Assembly: GCA_013180625.2 (NCBI GenBank)
Contig: SNVD02008776.1
Location: 248,001-312,000, forward strand
Direction of reading: 5' to 3'
DNA: 64,000 nt
Source of the DNA: Boswellia sacra
Taxonomy: Eukaryota; Streptophyta; Magnoliopsida; Sapindales; Burseraceae
The translations under genes were made by a program, and so were the position numbers. How positions within the stretch are numbered: the first letter of the stretch is position 1; each line of letters begins with the position of its first letter. Below, one piece after another: positions 23,330 to 33,480 of this stretch. The notes beneath the pieces are model-generated. The model searched no databases, was not told the origin of the DNA, and saw nothing but the letters and a program-made list of their open reading frames with translations.

Positions 23330-24640
23330 AGCGCCCAAGTTAGAGCTGAAGCCCTTACCTGAAGGACTAAAATACGCATATCTTGGGGAGAATCAGACAT
23401 ATTCAGTGGTAATTTCTTCATCCCTCACAAGCGAGTAACAAGAGAAGTTGATAGAAGTGCTTAAAAGGTATGAAAATGCAATCGGCTGGACTTTAAAAGA
23501 CATAAAATGCATTAACCCTTTGATTTGTACACATAGAATACATTTAGAAGAAAATGCCAAAACATTCCAACAACCTCAAAGGAGATTAAATCCCCACATG
23601 CAAGAGGTTATTAGGGCTGAAGTTCTCATACTACTTGATATGTGAATTATCTACTCTATTTTTGATAGTAAGTGGGTAAGCCCTACACAAGTAATACCTA
23701 AGAAATTTGGCATTACAGTAGTAAAAAATGAAAAGGGTAAATCATTACCAACTCGTGTCTCATCTAGTTGAAAGATGTGCATTGATTATAGAAAATTAAA
23801 TGCTATCACCAGAAAAGACCATTTTCTTTTACCATTCCTTGATCAAATACTAGAAAGAGTAGCAGAGCACTCCTACTACTGCTTTCTCGATAGATAATTA
23901 GGCTATTATCAAATTTCCATTGCTCTTGAAGACCAAGAAAAGTCCACATTCACGTTCCCCTTTGGCACTTTTGCATTTAGAAGGATGCCTTTTAGACTTT
24001 GTAATGCTCCAGCTACTTTTCAATGATGCATGTTGAGCATTTTTAGTGAAATGGTTAAGCATTGTTTAGAAGTTTTCATAGATGATTTAACTGTCTTTGG
24101 TAACTCTTTTGATAATTTTCTTGAAAACTTAGAGAAAGTCCTTAAAAGGTGTGAAGAAAAGGGTCTTATTTTGAATTGGGAAAAATGCCATTATATGGTT
24201 ACTTCGGGAATTGTCTTAGGTCATGTGGTATCTTCCAAGGGAATTGAAGTGGACAAAGCAAAAGTGGAATTAATTTCCCATTTGCCTCCACCAAAAGTAG
24301 TCAAAGAGGTTCATTCATTCTTAGGGCATGCCAGATTTTATAAGAGGTTCATAAGAAATTTTAGTGCCATATCTAAACCTCTTTGTAACCTCTTAATAAA
24401 AGACACTTCTTTTGAACGGACTCAAGAATGCCAAAATGCCTTTGATAAGTTAATTGGACTTTTAACAATTGCTCCAATTATGCAATTTCCTGATTGGTCC
24501 TTGCCTTTTGAATTGATGTGTGATACGAGTGACTATGCTGTTTGTGCTGTCTTAGGACAAAGAAAAGAAGGTAAGCCTTATGTGATATACTATACAAGTA
24601 AGACTATAATGATGCACAAATGAATTACACAACAACTGAA
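23330..24640 (+). pseudogene. reverse transcriptase of element B
   Basis: Reads through several stops: NAIGWTLKDIKCINP, IYSIFDSKWVSPTQVIPK, RKDHFLLPFLDQILER, FPFGTFAFRRMPFRLCNAP, then VFIDDLTVFG with the catalytic Asp pair at 24081-24086, and VDKAKVELISHLPPP, SFLGHARFYKRFIRNFS. Blocks are in the normal Ty3 order. In-frame stops include 23641, 23771, 23896 and 24026, most explained by single transitions. The family usually has YxDD; here it is FIDD as in Athila. Confidence 0.85.
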
Positions 24641-24960
24641 AAAGAACTACTTGCAGTAGTATTTGTATTGGACAAATTTTGATCTTATTTAATTGGTTCT
24701 CCAACGATTGTTTACACTGACCATGTAGTTGTGAGATATTTAATGTCTAAATAGGATGCAAAACCTAGGTTGATACGGTGGATCTTATTGCTCTAAGAAT
24801 TCAACATCACAATAAAGGACAAGAAAGGAGCCGAAAATATCGTTGAAGATCATCTGTCAAGATTAACAATAGAGACATTAATTGAAACTTCACTTATCAA
24901 TTACTCTTTTCTTGATGAATATTTATTCTTTGTTGCTGTAGTACCTTAGTTTGCTAACTT
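24641..24960 (+). pseudogene. RNase H domain of element B
   Basis: RNase H removes the RNA strand during replication. It begins in the preceding RT frame (FELMCDTSDYAVCAVLGQRK, with the first acidic residue near 24520) and continues here as [45 protein letters not shown] and ENIVEDHLSRL. Stops occur at about 24620, 24681, 24752 and 24796. Confidence 0.8.
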
Positions 24961-24984
24961 TGTAAATTTTCTTGCAATAAGAGA

Positions 24985-26228
24985 AATGCCACCTTATTGG
25001 AATGCTCAAGACAAAAGGAAGTTCTTGACCGAGGTGAAAATTTTTATTGGGATGACCCATATCTATTCAAATATTGTCCAGACCAAATAATTAGAAGATG
25101 CATACCCGACACTGAGGTAAGTAGTGTCATTAATTTTTGTCATTCCGAAGCATGTAGAGCACACTTTTCATCTAAAAAAATAACTGCTAAAATCTTGCAA
25201 TGCGGATTTTATTGGCCCACCTTATGTGAAGATGCACATGCATTTTATAAAACTTCTGAAAATTGTCAAAAATTGGGATCAATTTCAAAACGAAACATGA
25301 TGCCTTTGAATCCCATTCTTGTTGTTGAAATCTTTGACTGTTGGGGTATTGATTTTATGGGACCTTTTCCACCATCATTTGGTTTTGTGTACATTCTTGT
25401 TGCAGTAGACTATATTTCAAAATAGGTCGAGGCAATTCCATGTCGAAACAATGATCACAAAACAATTATCAAATTCTTGAAAGAGAATATCTTATGTAGA
25501 TTTGGAATTCCTCGAGCCATTGTTAGTGATGGGGGTACACATTTTTGTAACAAACCATTTGAAACTCTAATAAAGAAATACGGAATAACCCATAAAGTTT
25601 ATACACCTTATCACCTGCAAACAAGTGGACAAGTTGATTTAGCTAATAGGGAGATAAAATAGATCTTATAAAAGACGGTTAACCCAAACCGTAAAGATTG
25701 GTCTTTAAGACTTAATTATGCACTTTGGGCTTACCGAACTACTTTCAAAACATCATTGGGAATGTCTCCTTATAGATTAGTTTATAGAAAACCTTGTCAC
25801 TTGCCTGTGAAAATTGAGCATAAAGCTTATTGGGCCATTAAAACATTTAACACAAATTTGGATGATGCTTGCAAGTTACGTAAACTCTAACTGAGTGAAC
25901 TTGAAGAAACCAGGAATAAGGCTTATGAAATTTCTAAAATCTACAAAGAAAAAATGAAGGTTTTTCATGACAAATTCATTGTTAGAAAATCTTTTGAACC
26001 TTCACAAAAAGTTCTTTTGGATGATTCATATTGCATTTGTTTCCTAGTAAACTTTGGTCTCGTTAGACTGGGCCTTTCATTGTTAAAAAAGTTTTCTCTC
26101 ATGGAACTGTTGAAATTGAGAACCCAAAGAATGGTAATGTTTTTAAAGTTAATGGACAACGGTTAAAACCATTCTTTAAAAATTTTGCTCAAAATGAAGA
26201 GTCCGTTGCTTTAATAGATCCTTTTTAA
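24985..26228 (+). pseudogene. integrase of element B
   Basis: The N-domain reads FCHSEACRAHFSSKK then SENCQKLG; the first Cys of the CxxC pair is Ser, so the zinc site is incomplete. The core has WGIDFMGPFPPSFG (first Asp near 25353), PRAIVSDGGTHFCNKPF (second Asp near 25527) and LANREIK (Glu near 25653), so all three catalytic residues remain. A C-terminal block with [15 protein letters not shown] and NAYEISKIYKEKMKVFHDKF follows, then GPFIVKKVF..GTVEIENP and VNGQRLKPFF, ending in LIDPF and a stop at 26226-26228. Stops at 25423, 25660 and 25888 and one frameshift near 26040 disrupt it. Confidence 0.85.
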
Positions 26229-26384
26229 GGATTGATTTTTCCTGGTCAAGTGCCGGATATCGCACTCTGTGACTTTTAAAGTCGGTTTTTCAGTTCCCTA
26301 ACAAATGTTGCTCACCTTGCATTCAATTTCTTTTCTTCTCTCTCATTTTTTCACATGGATACCATTCTCTCGAATTTACAAAAA
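26229..26384 (+). other. spacer between pol and ORFX in element B
   Basis: Short non-coding stretch, T-rich from about 26320. No gene seen. Homology with element A begins just after it. Confidence 0.5.
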
Positions 26385-26960
26385 TGTTTTCCCTCTCTTC
26401 CTTAAAATGATTTGCTTAAAATTTACAAAGCTTGCCCAGAAAGACTAAGGATGTTGATGCGCAAAAGTTTTCCTGTTGATTTAAGATAGATAATTGAAGC
26501 CAAGGTTTGATTTTCTTGTGAGTTTTCAGATAATCATGTTTCCCACATGCTAGGTTTGGGAAAAGGCTCTTACGCCAAAAAGCGAAGAGCAAAAAGATTA
26601 CAAGTTTATCATAAATGTGCAAGATGGACTTGTAACCAGCATTATCGCTCCTTGGGATATTTGTCTAATAATCGAGAGGATAAGCTACAATTCATCAAGA
26701 ATGGATTGAGTAAGGAGTCTTTGGATAATATCCAATTGACTCTTGAGACACATTCTTATGGAATTGTGCAGCGTGAAATTTTGAAATTATGGACACAATT
26801 TCAAGACGAGCATGAATGTTATAGTCTTGGGAATCTGACTCAAAACAAACCTGTTTGCCAGTTTATAAGAAAACTGGATGGGAAGCATATCCCTAACTCA
26901 TAGAAGGTGTTTAAGTCGTTTTTGGACGTAAAACCAGCAGAGATGTGAGCCACAGTCATA
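26385..26960 (+). pseudogene. ORFX of element B (unrecognised cargo protein)
   Basis: No family recognised. The best open part is 26547-26903 (118 codons), beginning LGKGSYAKKRRAKRLQVY with a strongly basic run at residues 11-17, then KCARWTC (Cys24 and Cys29), RSLGYLSNNREDKLQFIKNG, LSKESLDNIQLTLETHS, REILKLWTQF, and Cys91 and Cys104 before IRKLDGKHIP. Upstream, 26405-26540 reads as the same protein in another frame with two stops (KIYKACPERL, IIEAKV). It aligns with two copies in element A. It lies after integrase and before LOG, the env-like position of Athila elements. No signal peptide or membrane segment is visible, which argues against an envelope protein. Confidence 0.55.
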
Positions 26961-27237
26961 ACTACCTGTAAATATGCATGTGTGCTATCATTTTTGAATT
27001 TTAATGCCTTATAGCTGTCATTTTTGAATTAATATCTCTATCTTTCGGTTGACTCATGCATTTATGGTGTCTTATGTCTGTCATTTTTTTTTAATTTCTA
27101 CGCTTTATTGTCAAACTTTTTCAACAAACGACCAAGCTACCTATATAGATGTTATCATTAGAATACCATTTTACACTCCACAAATATGACATCTCTTGTT
27201 CTTCACTTCACACATATAGTTAGAGAGTTGCTTAGAC
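26961..27237 (+). other. spacer between ORFX and LOG in element B
   Basis: AT-rich, with a repeated GCTGTCATTTTTGAATT motif (about 26985 and 27015). No gene seen. It might hold a promoter for LOG, but no convincing TATA box stands out. Confidence 0.35.
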
Positions 27238-27800
27238 ATGGGGGGAACTTCAAAACGTCAAATCCAAAAGATATGTGTATTCTATGGCTCTTGACCTGGA
27301 AAAAGTGAAGAGTTTATGCAGTAGCAAATTATCTTGGTAGGCTATTAGCTGAAAGAAAGATTCATGCGGTTTATGGGGGAGGTAGCCTCGGGTTAATGGG
27401 TTGTATGTCAACAGCTGCACTTGTAGGAGGCATCAAGTTTTAGGTGTTATTCCTAAAGCTTTGGCTGTAGAAAGCATCATTGGAAAAACGGTTGAGAAGG
27501 AGTTACAGGTCTCCTTTATGTATGAATGCATGGCATATATGCTTATCAATTTAGATGCCTTTATTGCTTTACCAGGTGGCTTTGGTACTCTCAAAGGAAT
27601 TTTTCAAATTGCCTCTTGCGCCCAACTGAATCTCCATAAAAAACCTATAGGTTTGTTGAATGTTAAAAATTTCTTTGATCCTTTGATACGTTTTGTTGAC
27701 GTAGTTGTAGAACATAATTTTATCCCTCATTCGGTGTGACAGATCCTTATTTCTACCACTACTACTAGTGAATTACTTGACAAATTATAAGCAGTCGAGT
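27238..27800 (+). pseudogene. LOG: LOG-like cytokinin riboside 5'-monophosphate phosphoribohydrolase carried by element B
   Basis: Starts at ATG 27238 (MGGTSKRQIQKICVFYGS), followed by a TGA at 27292-27294 and PGKSEEF. After a frameshift near 27330 it reads LLAERKIHAVYGGGSLGLMG (27340-27400) and STAALVGG; after a second near 27430, LGVIPKALA, LQVSFMYECMAYML, DAFIALPGGFGTLKG (about 27550-27595), KPIGLLNVKNFFDPL and VVEHNFIPHSV, TGA at 27737. Then QILISTTTTSELLDKL completes the LOG C-terminus. Intronless and full length. The GGGS.GLMG loop is intact, but the PGGYGTLEE signature is PGGFGTLKG and the conserved HxR region reads YEC, so this copy could not be catalytic. It is the homologue of the gene in element A, same place and order. 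Confidence 0.85.
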
Positions 27801-29182
27801 AGGAACCTGACCCATCTATAACTCAAATTAATTGGTTAGGGGGACAAAACAAAAAGTGCAAATTGGATATGAATCTTCGTTTGTAATCTTTCTCGTCTTT
27901 TATTTTATTTGTAGCATTTTATTTTACATGTCTTTCAGGTCGTCTCTTTTGAATAACTGAAGCTTCAGGTAGTGTCTCTTATACTTTATCTCTGTACATT
28001 TAAACATTGAGGAAAATGTTTCATTTGGTGCGGGGGAAGGATAGTAGACATAAGTGTGTCTTAAATTTTCTTTTTGAAAAAAAAAAAGAGTTAGTAATTA
28101 GATTCAGAGTGTAGTGTAAGGAGTTCAAATCCTCTTGAGACGTATTCTGGGTCAGGAATGGCAGAGTAAAGAGGGCCATTTTGAACCATTGAAACACACT
28201 CTAACCAATTTGTCACTTTGTTTTGATTTTGCACTTTTGAAGACTCATTTTAGCTAACTTGATATTATTTAGTTTTGATTTTGAATTTTATAACGAGGTT
28301 GTCTTATTCACTTTACTTTGAATTATTCAAATTTATGAACTCTCATGACCTTATCATTTAATAAACTGTTTGTTCATGTACTGATTAAGCAAGTATTCAT
28401 GAACCTTTCTTCACACACACACACACACCTTGATGCATGATTGTGGGTTACAGAATGAAATGTTGCAATATTTGAGTTCTTTTGTTTTGTTTAGGATAAC
28501 AACGAAAGGAAGGGGAAAGTAAAAAAAAAAAAAAAGCAATTATGGATAAGTTTGGTCTCACAGCCTCCTTAATTCGAGCAATTAAGCTCGAGGGGTGCCT
28601 CAACACCTAACACCTTAAGACCAACTGGTTTGGGAGCTATTGGCTCAAAGCTCGTTACATGGATTAAGGAGAAAGCTTAAGGGGATTGAACATTGCACTA
28701 TCCACAAGTCTCCAAGCAAAAATAAAGCATCGACAACCCGAGTCATTAAGCTTGTAGGGGTATCTTAACATGCCCTAAGGCCAACTGGTTTGGGAGTCAT
28801 TAGCCTAAGGCTTGTTCCACGGGTTAAAGATGCATTCTTTCAAAAAAGAAAAAAATATATAAAAATAATAATAACGATGAATGAATGTCCCCTGCCTAAG
28901 GATGTTAGTCTTAACAAATATTAGAACCAATATGGTTTCTTTCTAATAAGCCCCATAGTCATGTGTCGGTTGAGCACAAAAAGAAGGTTTGTTAATATCT
29001 TGACTGAAGGGTACATGAGTCTTTTGAAAAAAAAAGAGAAAAAAATCGGTTGAGAGTTTGTTTATTTGGATAGAATCAAGGAGAGTGCAATAATAACCAC
29101 CTTAGATATAAAATTCTATAAATCACTTCTAAATAATAACGCTTTAATTGTGAGGGACTAGCAATAAGCTGGTTGAGGAGTG
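27801..29182 (+). other. non-coding 3' region of element B with polypurine tract
   Basis: No gene seen. It holds the ATTCTGG block (about 28145), a (CA)n tract at 28411-28426 and two poly-A tracts (28078, 28520), in the same order as in element A. Two diverged direct repeats starting near 28577 and 28740 share CCAACTGGTTTGGGAG. The purine-rich GCTGGTTGAGGAGTG at 29168-29182 directly precedes the 3' LTR and is the likely plus-strand primer. Confidence 0.65.
28570..28840 (+). repeat. two direct repeats of about 163 bp near the 3' LTR of element B
   Basis: Copies from about 28577 and 28740 share a GAG.CATTAAGCT start, CCAACTGGTTTGGGAG (28622 and 28781) and a TTGTTCC/TCGTTAC..GGATTAA/GGGTTAA end. 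Diverged, with small indels. Confidence 0.75.
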
Positions 29183-30688
29183 TGATAAACACTTAAATAT
29201 GTATTTTTAATAAGAGCTTAATTCATCATATTGTATTAATAGTGCCATTAAATTCCTCAACTTGAGCATATTTATAGTCTTTGCATCTTTTGAATTTGCT
29301 TTATCTTAATTTCAGCTTTTGTTATAAGTTCGGTAAAATAGGCGTAAACTTTCTATTTATAGATTAGAATGTGCAAATCTTAATTTGTTGGAAAGCTGAT
29401 CAAATTCGGGCTCTTAGTAGACCAAAAATGGCCTTGAGGTGAACCCATCCGCAGTTTCAACCCAGCCTAACCATGCCTCCGTATTTTAACCATATCTCTT
29501 GAGATACGTATCCAAATCATATGAATCAAGATGTTCTAGAAAGCTGAGAGAAATATCTACAACTTTCATGTAGACATGTGATCAAAATTCTAAATAATTA
29601 GATGCCAAAATTTATGGTCAAAGTTGGTGCACATGATGATCCAAATTGTTAATAAGATATTTTACAATTGTCCCTTTGTAATTTGACAAGTTTGCCCTTG
29701 AATGTATCTATAAATAGAGGTGCCTTGTGACCCATTAGGGCATCTTGGCTTTGGCTGGGATCTCTTATTATTGTGTTTTCTCTCTTGTGTTTTGTTGTCT
29801 TAATGTTATTAATAAATCTTCTTTTTCTTGCAATTTTTTTTCTTTCTTTTATAATGTCTTGCTAAATTCTCTTTTGCTAAGGTAAAAGGGTGAAACCCTT
29901 GATATGAGAATAAGGATTTTCTAAACCTTGACATATGTTTTATAATCATAATCATTTGATATTTATTTTATATGATTTATATTTATTTATCTAATCAATC
30001 TTGACACCACTCGTAAAGTGGAGGTCTTGATCCATTGTAAACAATGCTTGGCACATCAAATGCTTGGATCCTTTCTAGATGTCATATGGTTCTTCCATAC
30101 GGACATAAGTCTAGTTAGGAACCTTGATTTGTTGTAGACATATGGTGATTAGCACATTGGATGCTTGAACTTATTTACAAGAAGTGGTATAAATATTGGT
30201 AACGAAACAAATATAATTCATATAACTAAAATGGGCTAAATGACATACCTTTCGATTGAAACCTCCTTGATGTATGGATTCCAATTGAGTTATAATTGGG
30301 TTGTTTATCCTTATTTGATATATCAAGGGCAGATCCCTAACCTTAGCCTTCATTGTCATTGTGTTAATTTATCTTACTTTTGTACTTCAATTATTTTTAT
30401 GAAATTGTTCTTTCATTTGCTATGGTAGGTTTTACCTCCTATTTCCGTGGATGGTTTTACCACATTTTGTTTTTGTTTTATATTTGAATGATCGATAGTA
30501 CTACCTACCATCTTTACTTTTATTTGTTAATATCATCTTGTTATTCATTTAAATTATTCATATCATGTTTGTTTACCTTTTAGTTTGTAGCGCTAAATCC
30601 CCTTCCTCGTGGATCGACCTCCGTCTTACCGAGTTTATTACTTCGACACTCATATACTTAAGAGGTAATCCTATTTTTGGATGTGTCA
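29183..30688 (+). repeat. 3' LTR of element B
   Basis: Starts TGATAAACACTTAAATATG and ends GGATGTGTCA, followed by the target duplication TAGTT at 30689-30693. TATA box TATAAATA at 29709-29716. Collinear with the 5' LTR. Confidence 0.95.
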
Positions 30689-30693
30689 TAGTT

Positions 30694-31290
30694 GACAATA
30701 TCTGCATACCAAGCGGCTGCTACACTTAGAGACAGTAATTGCTCATCCGAAAAACTTTTTTGTAATGGTAGTGCATCCTCATCGTGGACAAGGTGACTAA
30801 GATAGTCTGCAACTAAGTTTTCACTTCCCCTCTTATCTTTGATCTCTAAGTCAAATTTTTGTAAGAGGAGTATCCACCTGATAAGCCTTGGTTTAGCATC
30901 TTTCTTTGTGAGCAAGTACCTGAAGGCTGCATCATCAGAATAAACAATTAATTTAGTACCAATCAAATAAGAATTTTTTTTTCTAAAGCAAAAATAACCG
31001 CTAACAACTCTTTCATAGTGGTGGAATAGTTAAGCTGAGCATCATTTAAAGTTTGAGATGTATAGTAAATGGCATGTGAAATTTTACCAATTCGTTGACA
31101 CAAGACAGCACCCATAGCATATTCACTTGCATCGCACATGATCTCGAACAGATGATCCCAATTTAGAAGTTGGATCACTAGAGCCGAAGTCAAGGGTTCC
31201 CTCAGTTTCTCAAATGCCTTTTTGCATTTCTCATCAAATTCAAAAGTCACATCATTTTGTAGCAATTGCATAAGGGCAATGCTATCTTTA
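30694..31290 (-). pseudogene. RNase H domain of element A
   Basis: The minus strand reads FEFDEKCKKAFEKLREPL, HLFEIMCDASEYAMGAVLCQ (acidic residue near 31130), [20 protein letters not shown], then [40 protein letters not shown] and [19 protein letters not shown], the classical Athila RNase H block. A short frameshift at about 30963-30972 separates the two halves. Element B interrupts the gene just after it. Confidence 0.85.
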
Positions 31291-32335
31291 AAAAATCTTT
31301 TATGAATCTACGATAGAAACCTACATGACTAAGAAACGAACAAATATCCTGCACACTTGTAAGGGGTGGTAAGGAATATATAAAGTCTATCTTAGATTTA
31401 TCAAGTTCTATACCCTTAACAAAAATAACATGTCCCAAAACTATACCCTGATTTGCTATAAAATGACATTTTTCCTAATTTAGAGCAAGGTTAGTTTCTA
31501 TACATCTTTGAAGTATAAGTGTAACGTTGTCAAGGCATTTATTAAAAGAATCACCAAAAATACTAAAGTCATCCATAAATACCTCAATGATGTTCTCGAC
31601 ATAATTAGAGAAAATACTTATCATACACCTTTGGAAAGTGATAGGGGCATTGCAAAGGCTGAATGGCACGTATTGATAGGCAAATGTACCAAATGGGCAT
31701 GTGAATGTAGTTTTCTCTTGGTCTTCAAAGGCAATGACAATTTGATTATATCTTGAGCAACCATCAAGAAAACAATAGTGAGAATGACCTGCTAACCTCT
31801 CAAGCATTTGATCAATGAATGGCAAGGGAAAGTGATCCTTGTGAGTTGTTGAGTTGAGCTTCTGATAATCAATGCAAACTAGCCACCCGGTTTGGATACG
31901 AGTGGGAACTAGCTTATTATTATCATTATTAACTACTGTAACACCAGATTTCTTAAGAACAACTTGGACCGGGCTCACCCACTTGCTATCTGAAATTGGA
32001 TAAATCACACCCATATCTAACAGTTTGAGAATCTATTTCTTGACAACTTCCATCATGGGAGGATTCAACCTCCGTTGTGCTTCTCTAGTAGGCTTGGATC
32101 TTTCTTCTAATAAGATAGGAAGCATGCATATGGTTGGGCTAATACCTTTGATGTCAGCAATTTTCCACCCAATAGCTGTTTTATGATCTCTAAGTACTCG
32201 AATAAGTTTATTTTCTTTTAGTGGTGCAAGGCCTTTTGCTATTATGACTAGCAAAGTATCTTTCTCACCCAAGAATAAATGCTTCAAATGATTTGGAAGA
32301 GACTTAAGCTCCAAGGTAGGGGCTTTCATCACAAA
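31291..32335 (-). pseudogene. reverse transcriptase of element A
   Basis: Starts with the linker APTLELKSLPNHLKHLFLGE near 32325 and the pre-RT block AIGWKIADIKGISPTICML. RT proper is open for 179 codons (32014-31475): VIYPISDSKWVSPVQVV, HFPLPFIDQMLERLAGHSHY, FTCPFGTFAYQYVPFSLCNAP and VFMDDFSIFGDSFNKCLDN with the catalytic Asp pair near 31573. GHVIFVKGIELDKSKIDFI and a SFLSHVGFYRRFIKDF block follow. A frameshift near 32030 and a stop near 31474 disable it. Confidence 0.88.
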
Positions 32336-32599
32336 GGAAGAAGTTTCTCATTAGATAAAGGCAATTCAATGTAAGAAACATCATACCTGTTTATGGTTAT
32401 AACTATAGTCTCATCTAAGCTTGTCATAGCTTCCTCTACTTCTTTAGACACTTGTATCAACCTTCTTAGTTCTTTGGAATTTTCTGTCCCTATGTGCTCA
32501 CTAATAGCTACTTCTAATCCATCCTTGCGAGTTAACTCAAAAAGTTGTTATGCCAAAGAATCAATAACATCAATTGCAAAAACATAATGCAAGTCACTA

Positions 32600-33480
32600 G
32601 GTTACCTTATTGCCTATAAATATTGAAACGAATCACCTCGCCATCAAACTCCATGGTGAGGGTGCCATCATGAACATCAATCTTGGTTCGGGCAGTTTTT
32701 AAGAATGGTCTCCCTAAATGAATCAGTGTTGGATTGGGAGATGTCTTATCCTCTATTTCAATAACATAGAAGGTGGCTGGGAAAACCAATTGATTCACCT
32801 GCACAAGCACATCTTTCGTAACTCCCGTGGGATATGCATTAGAACAATTAGCAAGTTGAATGATAATAACAGTTTTCGCAAGGGGTCAAGATTCAAAGAA
32901 GCATAAATAGAATATGGCATGACATTAATAGATGCTCCGAAATCTGACATAGCTTTTTTAAACTTGGTAATACCAATGGTGTATGGAATGGTAAACATAC
33001 TTGGATATTTGCACTTTAGAGGAATTTTTCTTTGTAGTGCAGCTAAAACATTTTCCCCCACACTTACTTTCTCTTATTGGTTCATAACTCCTTGTGAAAT
33101 TTTGCATAATGAGGTATTTGCTGGATAGCATCCAAAAGTGGTATATTTACTTCGATCTTATGAAAATCCTCCAAGATTTCCTGTTCTTATTCCTCTTTCT
33201 TTGATTTTGCAAATCTGTTAGGAAAAGGTGGGGTAGTAACATAAAAAGGAATAGGAGTTTTAAGATTTACCTTTGAAGATGATGTTTTGTCCATGATGGA
33301 AGTGGTGTCATCCCTTTCATTAGTTTGTGATTTCTTTGGTGGGATCTCTAATTGCTTTCCACTTCTCAAAGTTACCCCACTAGCATTCTCTTTTGGATTG
33401 ATCACTGTTTGAGAAGGTAATTTTCCTAAGCCTTGACCCTCGAATTTGCTCATGTTAGTAGCCAATTGGCACATTTGATT
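32600..33480 (-). pseudogene. Gag C-terminus and protease of element A
   Basis: The minus strand has a Gag tail (QLATNMSKFEGQGLGKLPSQ, NPKENASGVTLRSGKQLE) and then protease: MGENVLAALQRKIPLKCKYP, FKKAMSDFGASINVMPYSIY with active-site Asp-Phe-Gly near 32930 (the family has DLGAS), then MLVQVNQLVFPATFYVIEIE and LIHLGRPFLKTARTKIDV near 32715. Two frameshifts, near 32800 and 33080. The 32336-32600 region is a linker with no recognisable domain. Confidence 0.8.

Larger units (their letters stand above)
19180..30688 (+). mobile_element. Athila-type Ty3 retrotransposon B carrying ORFX and LOG cargo
   Basis: Complete structure of about 11.5 kb: 5' LTR 19180-20728, primer-binding site 20735-20752, gag-pol 20860-26228, ORFX 26385-26960, LOG-like gene 27238-27800, non-coding tail, 3' LTR 29183-30688, flanked by TAGTT. 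The Gag, protease and integrase C-terminus (VNGQRLKPFF) are of Athila type. Its gag sequence differs from that of element A, so the two are different subfamilies, yet the region from ORFX to the 3' tail is shared. The LTRs have many differences and a 35-45-bp indel, so the insertion is old. All genes carry stops or frameshifts. Confidence 0.92.

Noticed and set aside
26385..26960. ORFX as an env-like glycoprotein
   Set aside because: It has the right position for Athila, but no signal peptide, no membrane anchor and a basic Cys-containing character.
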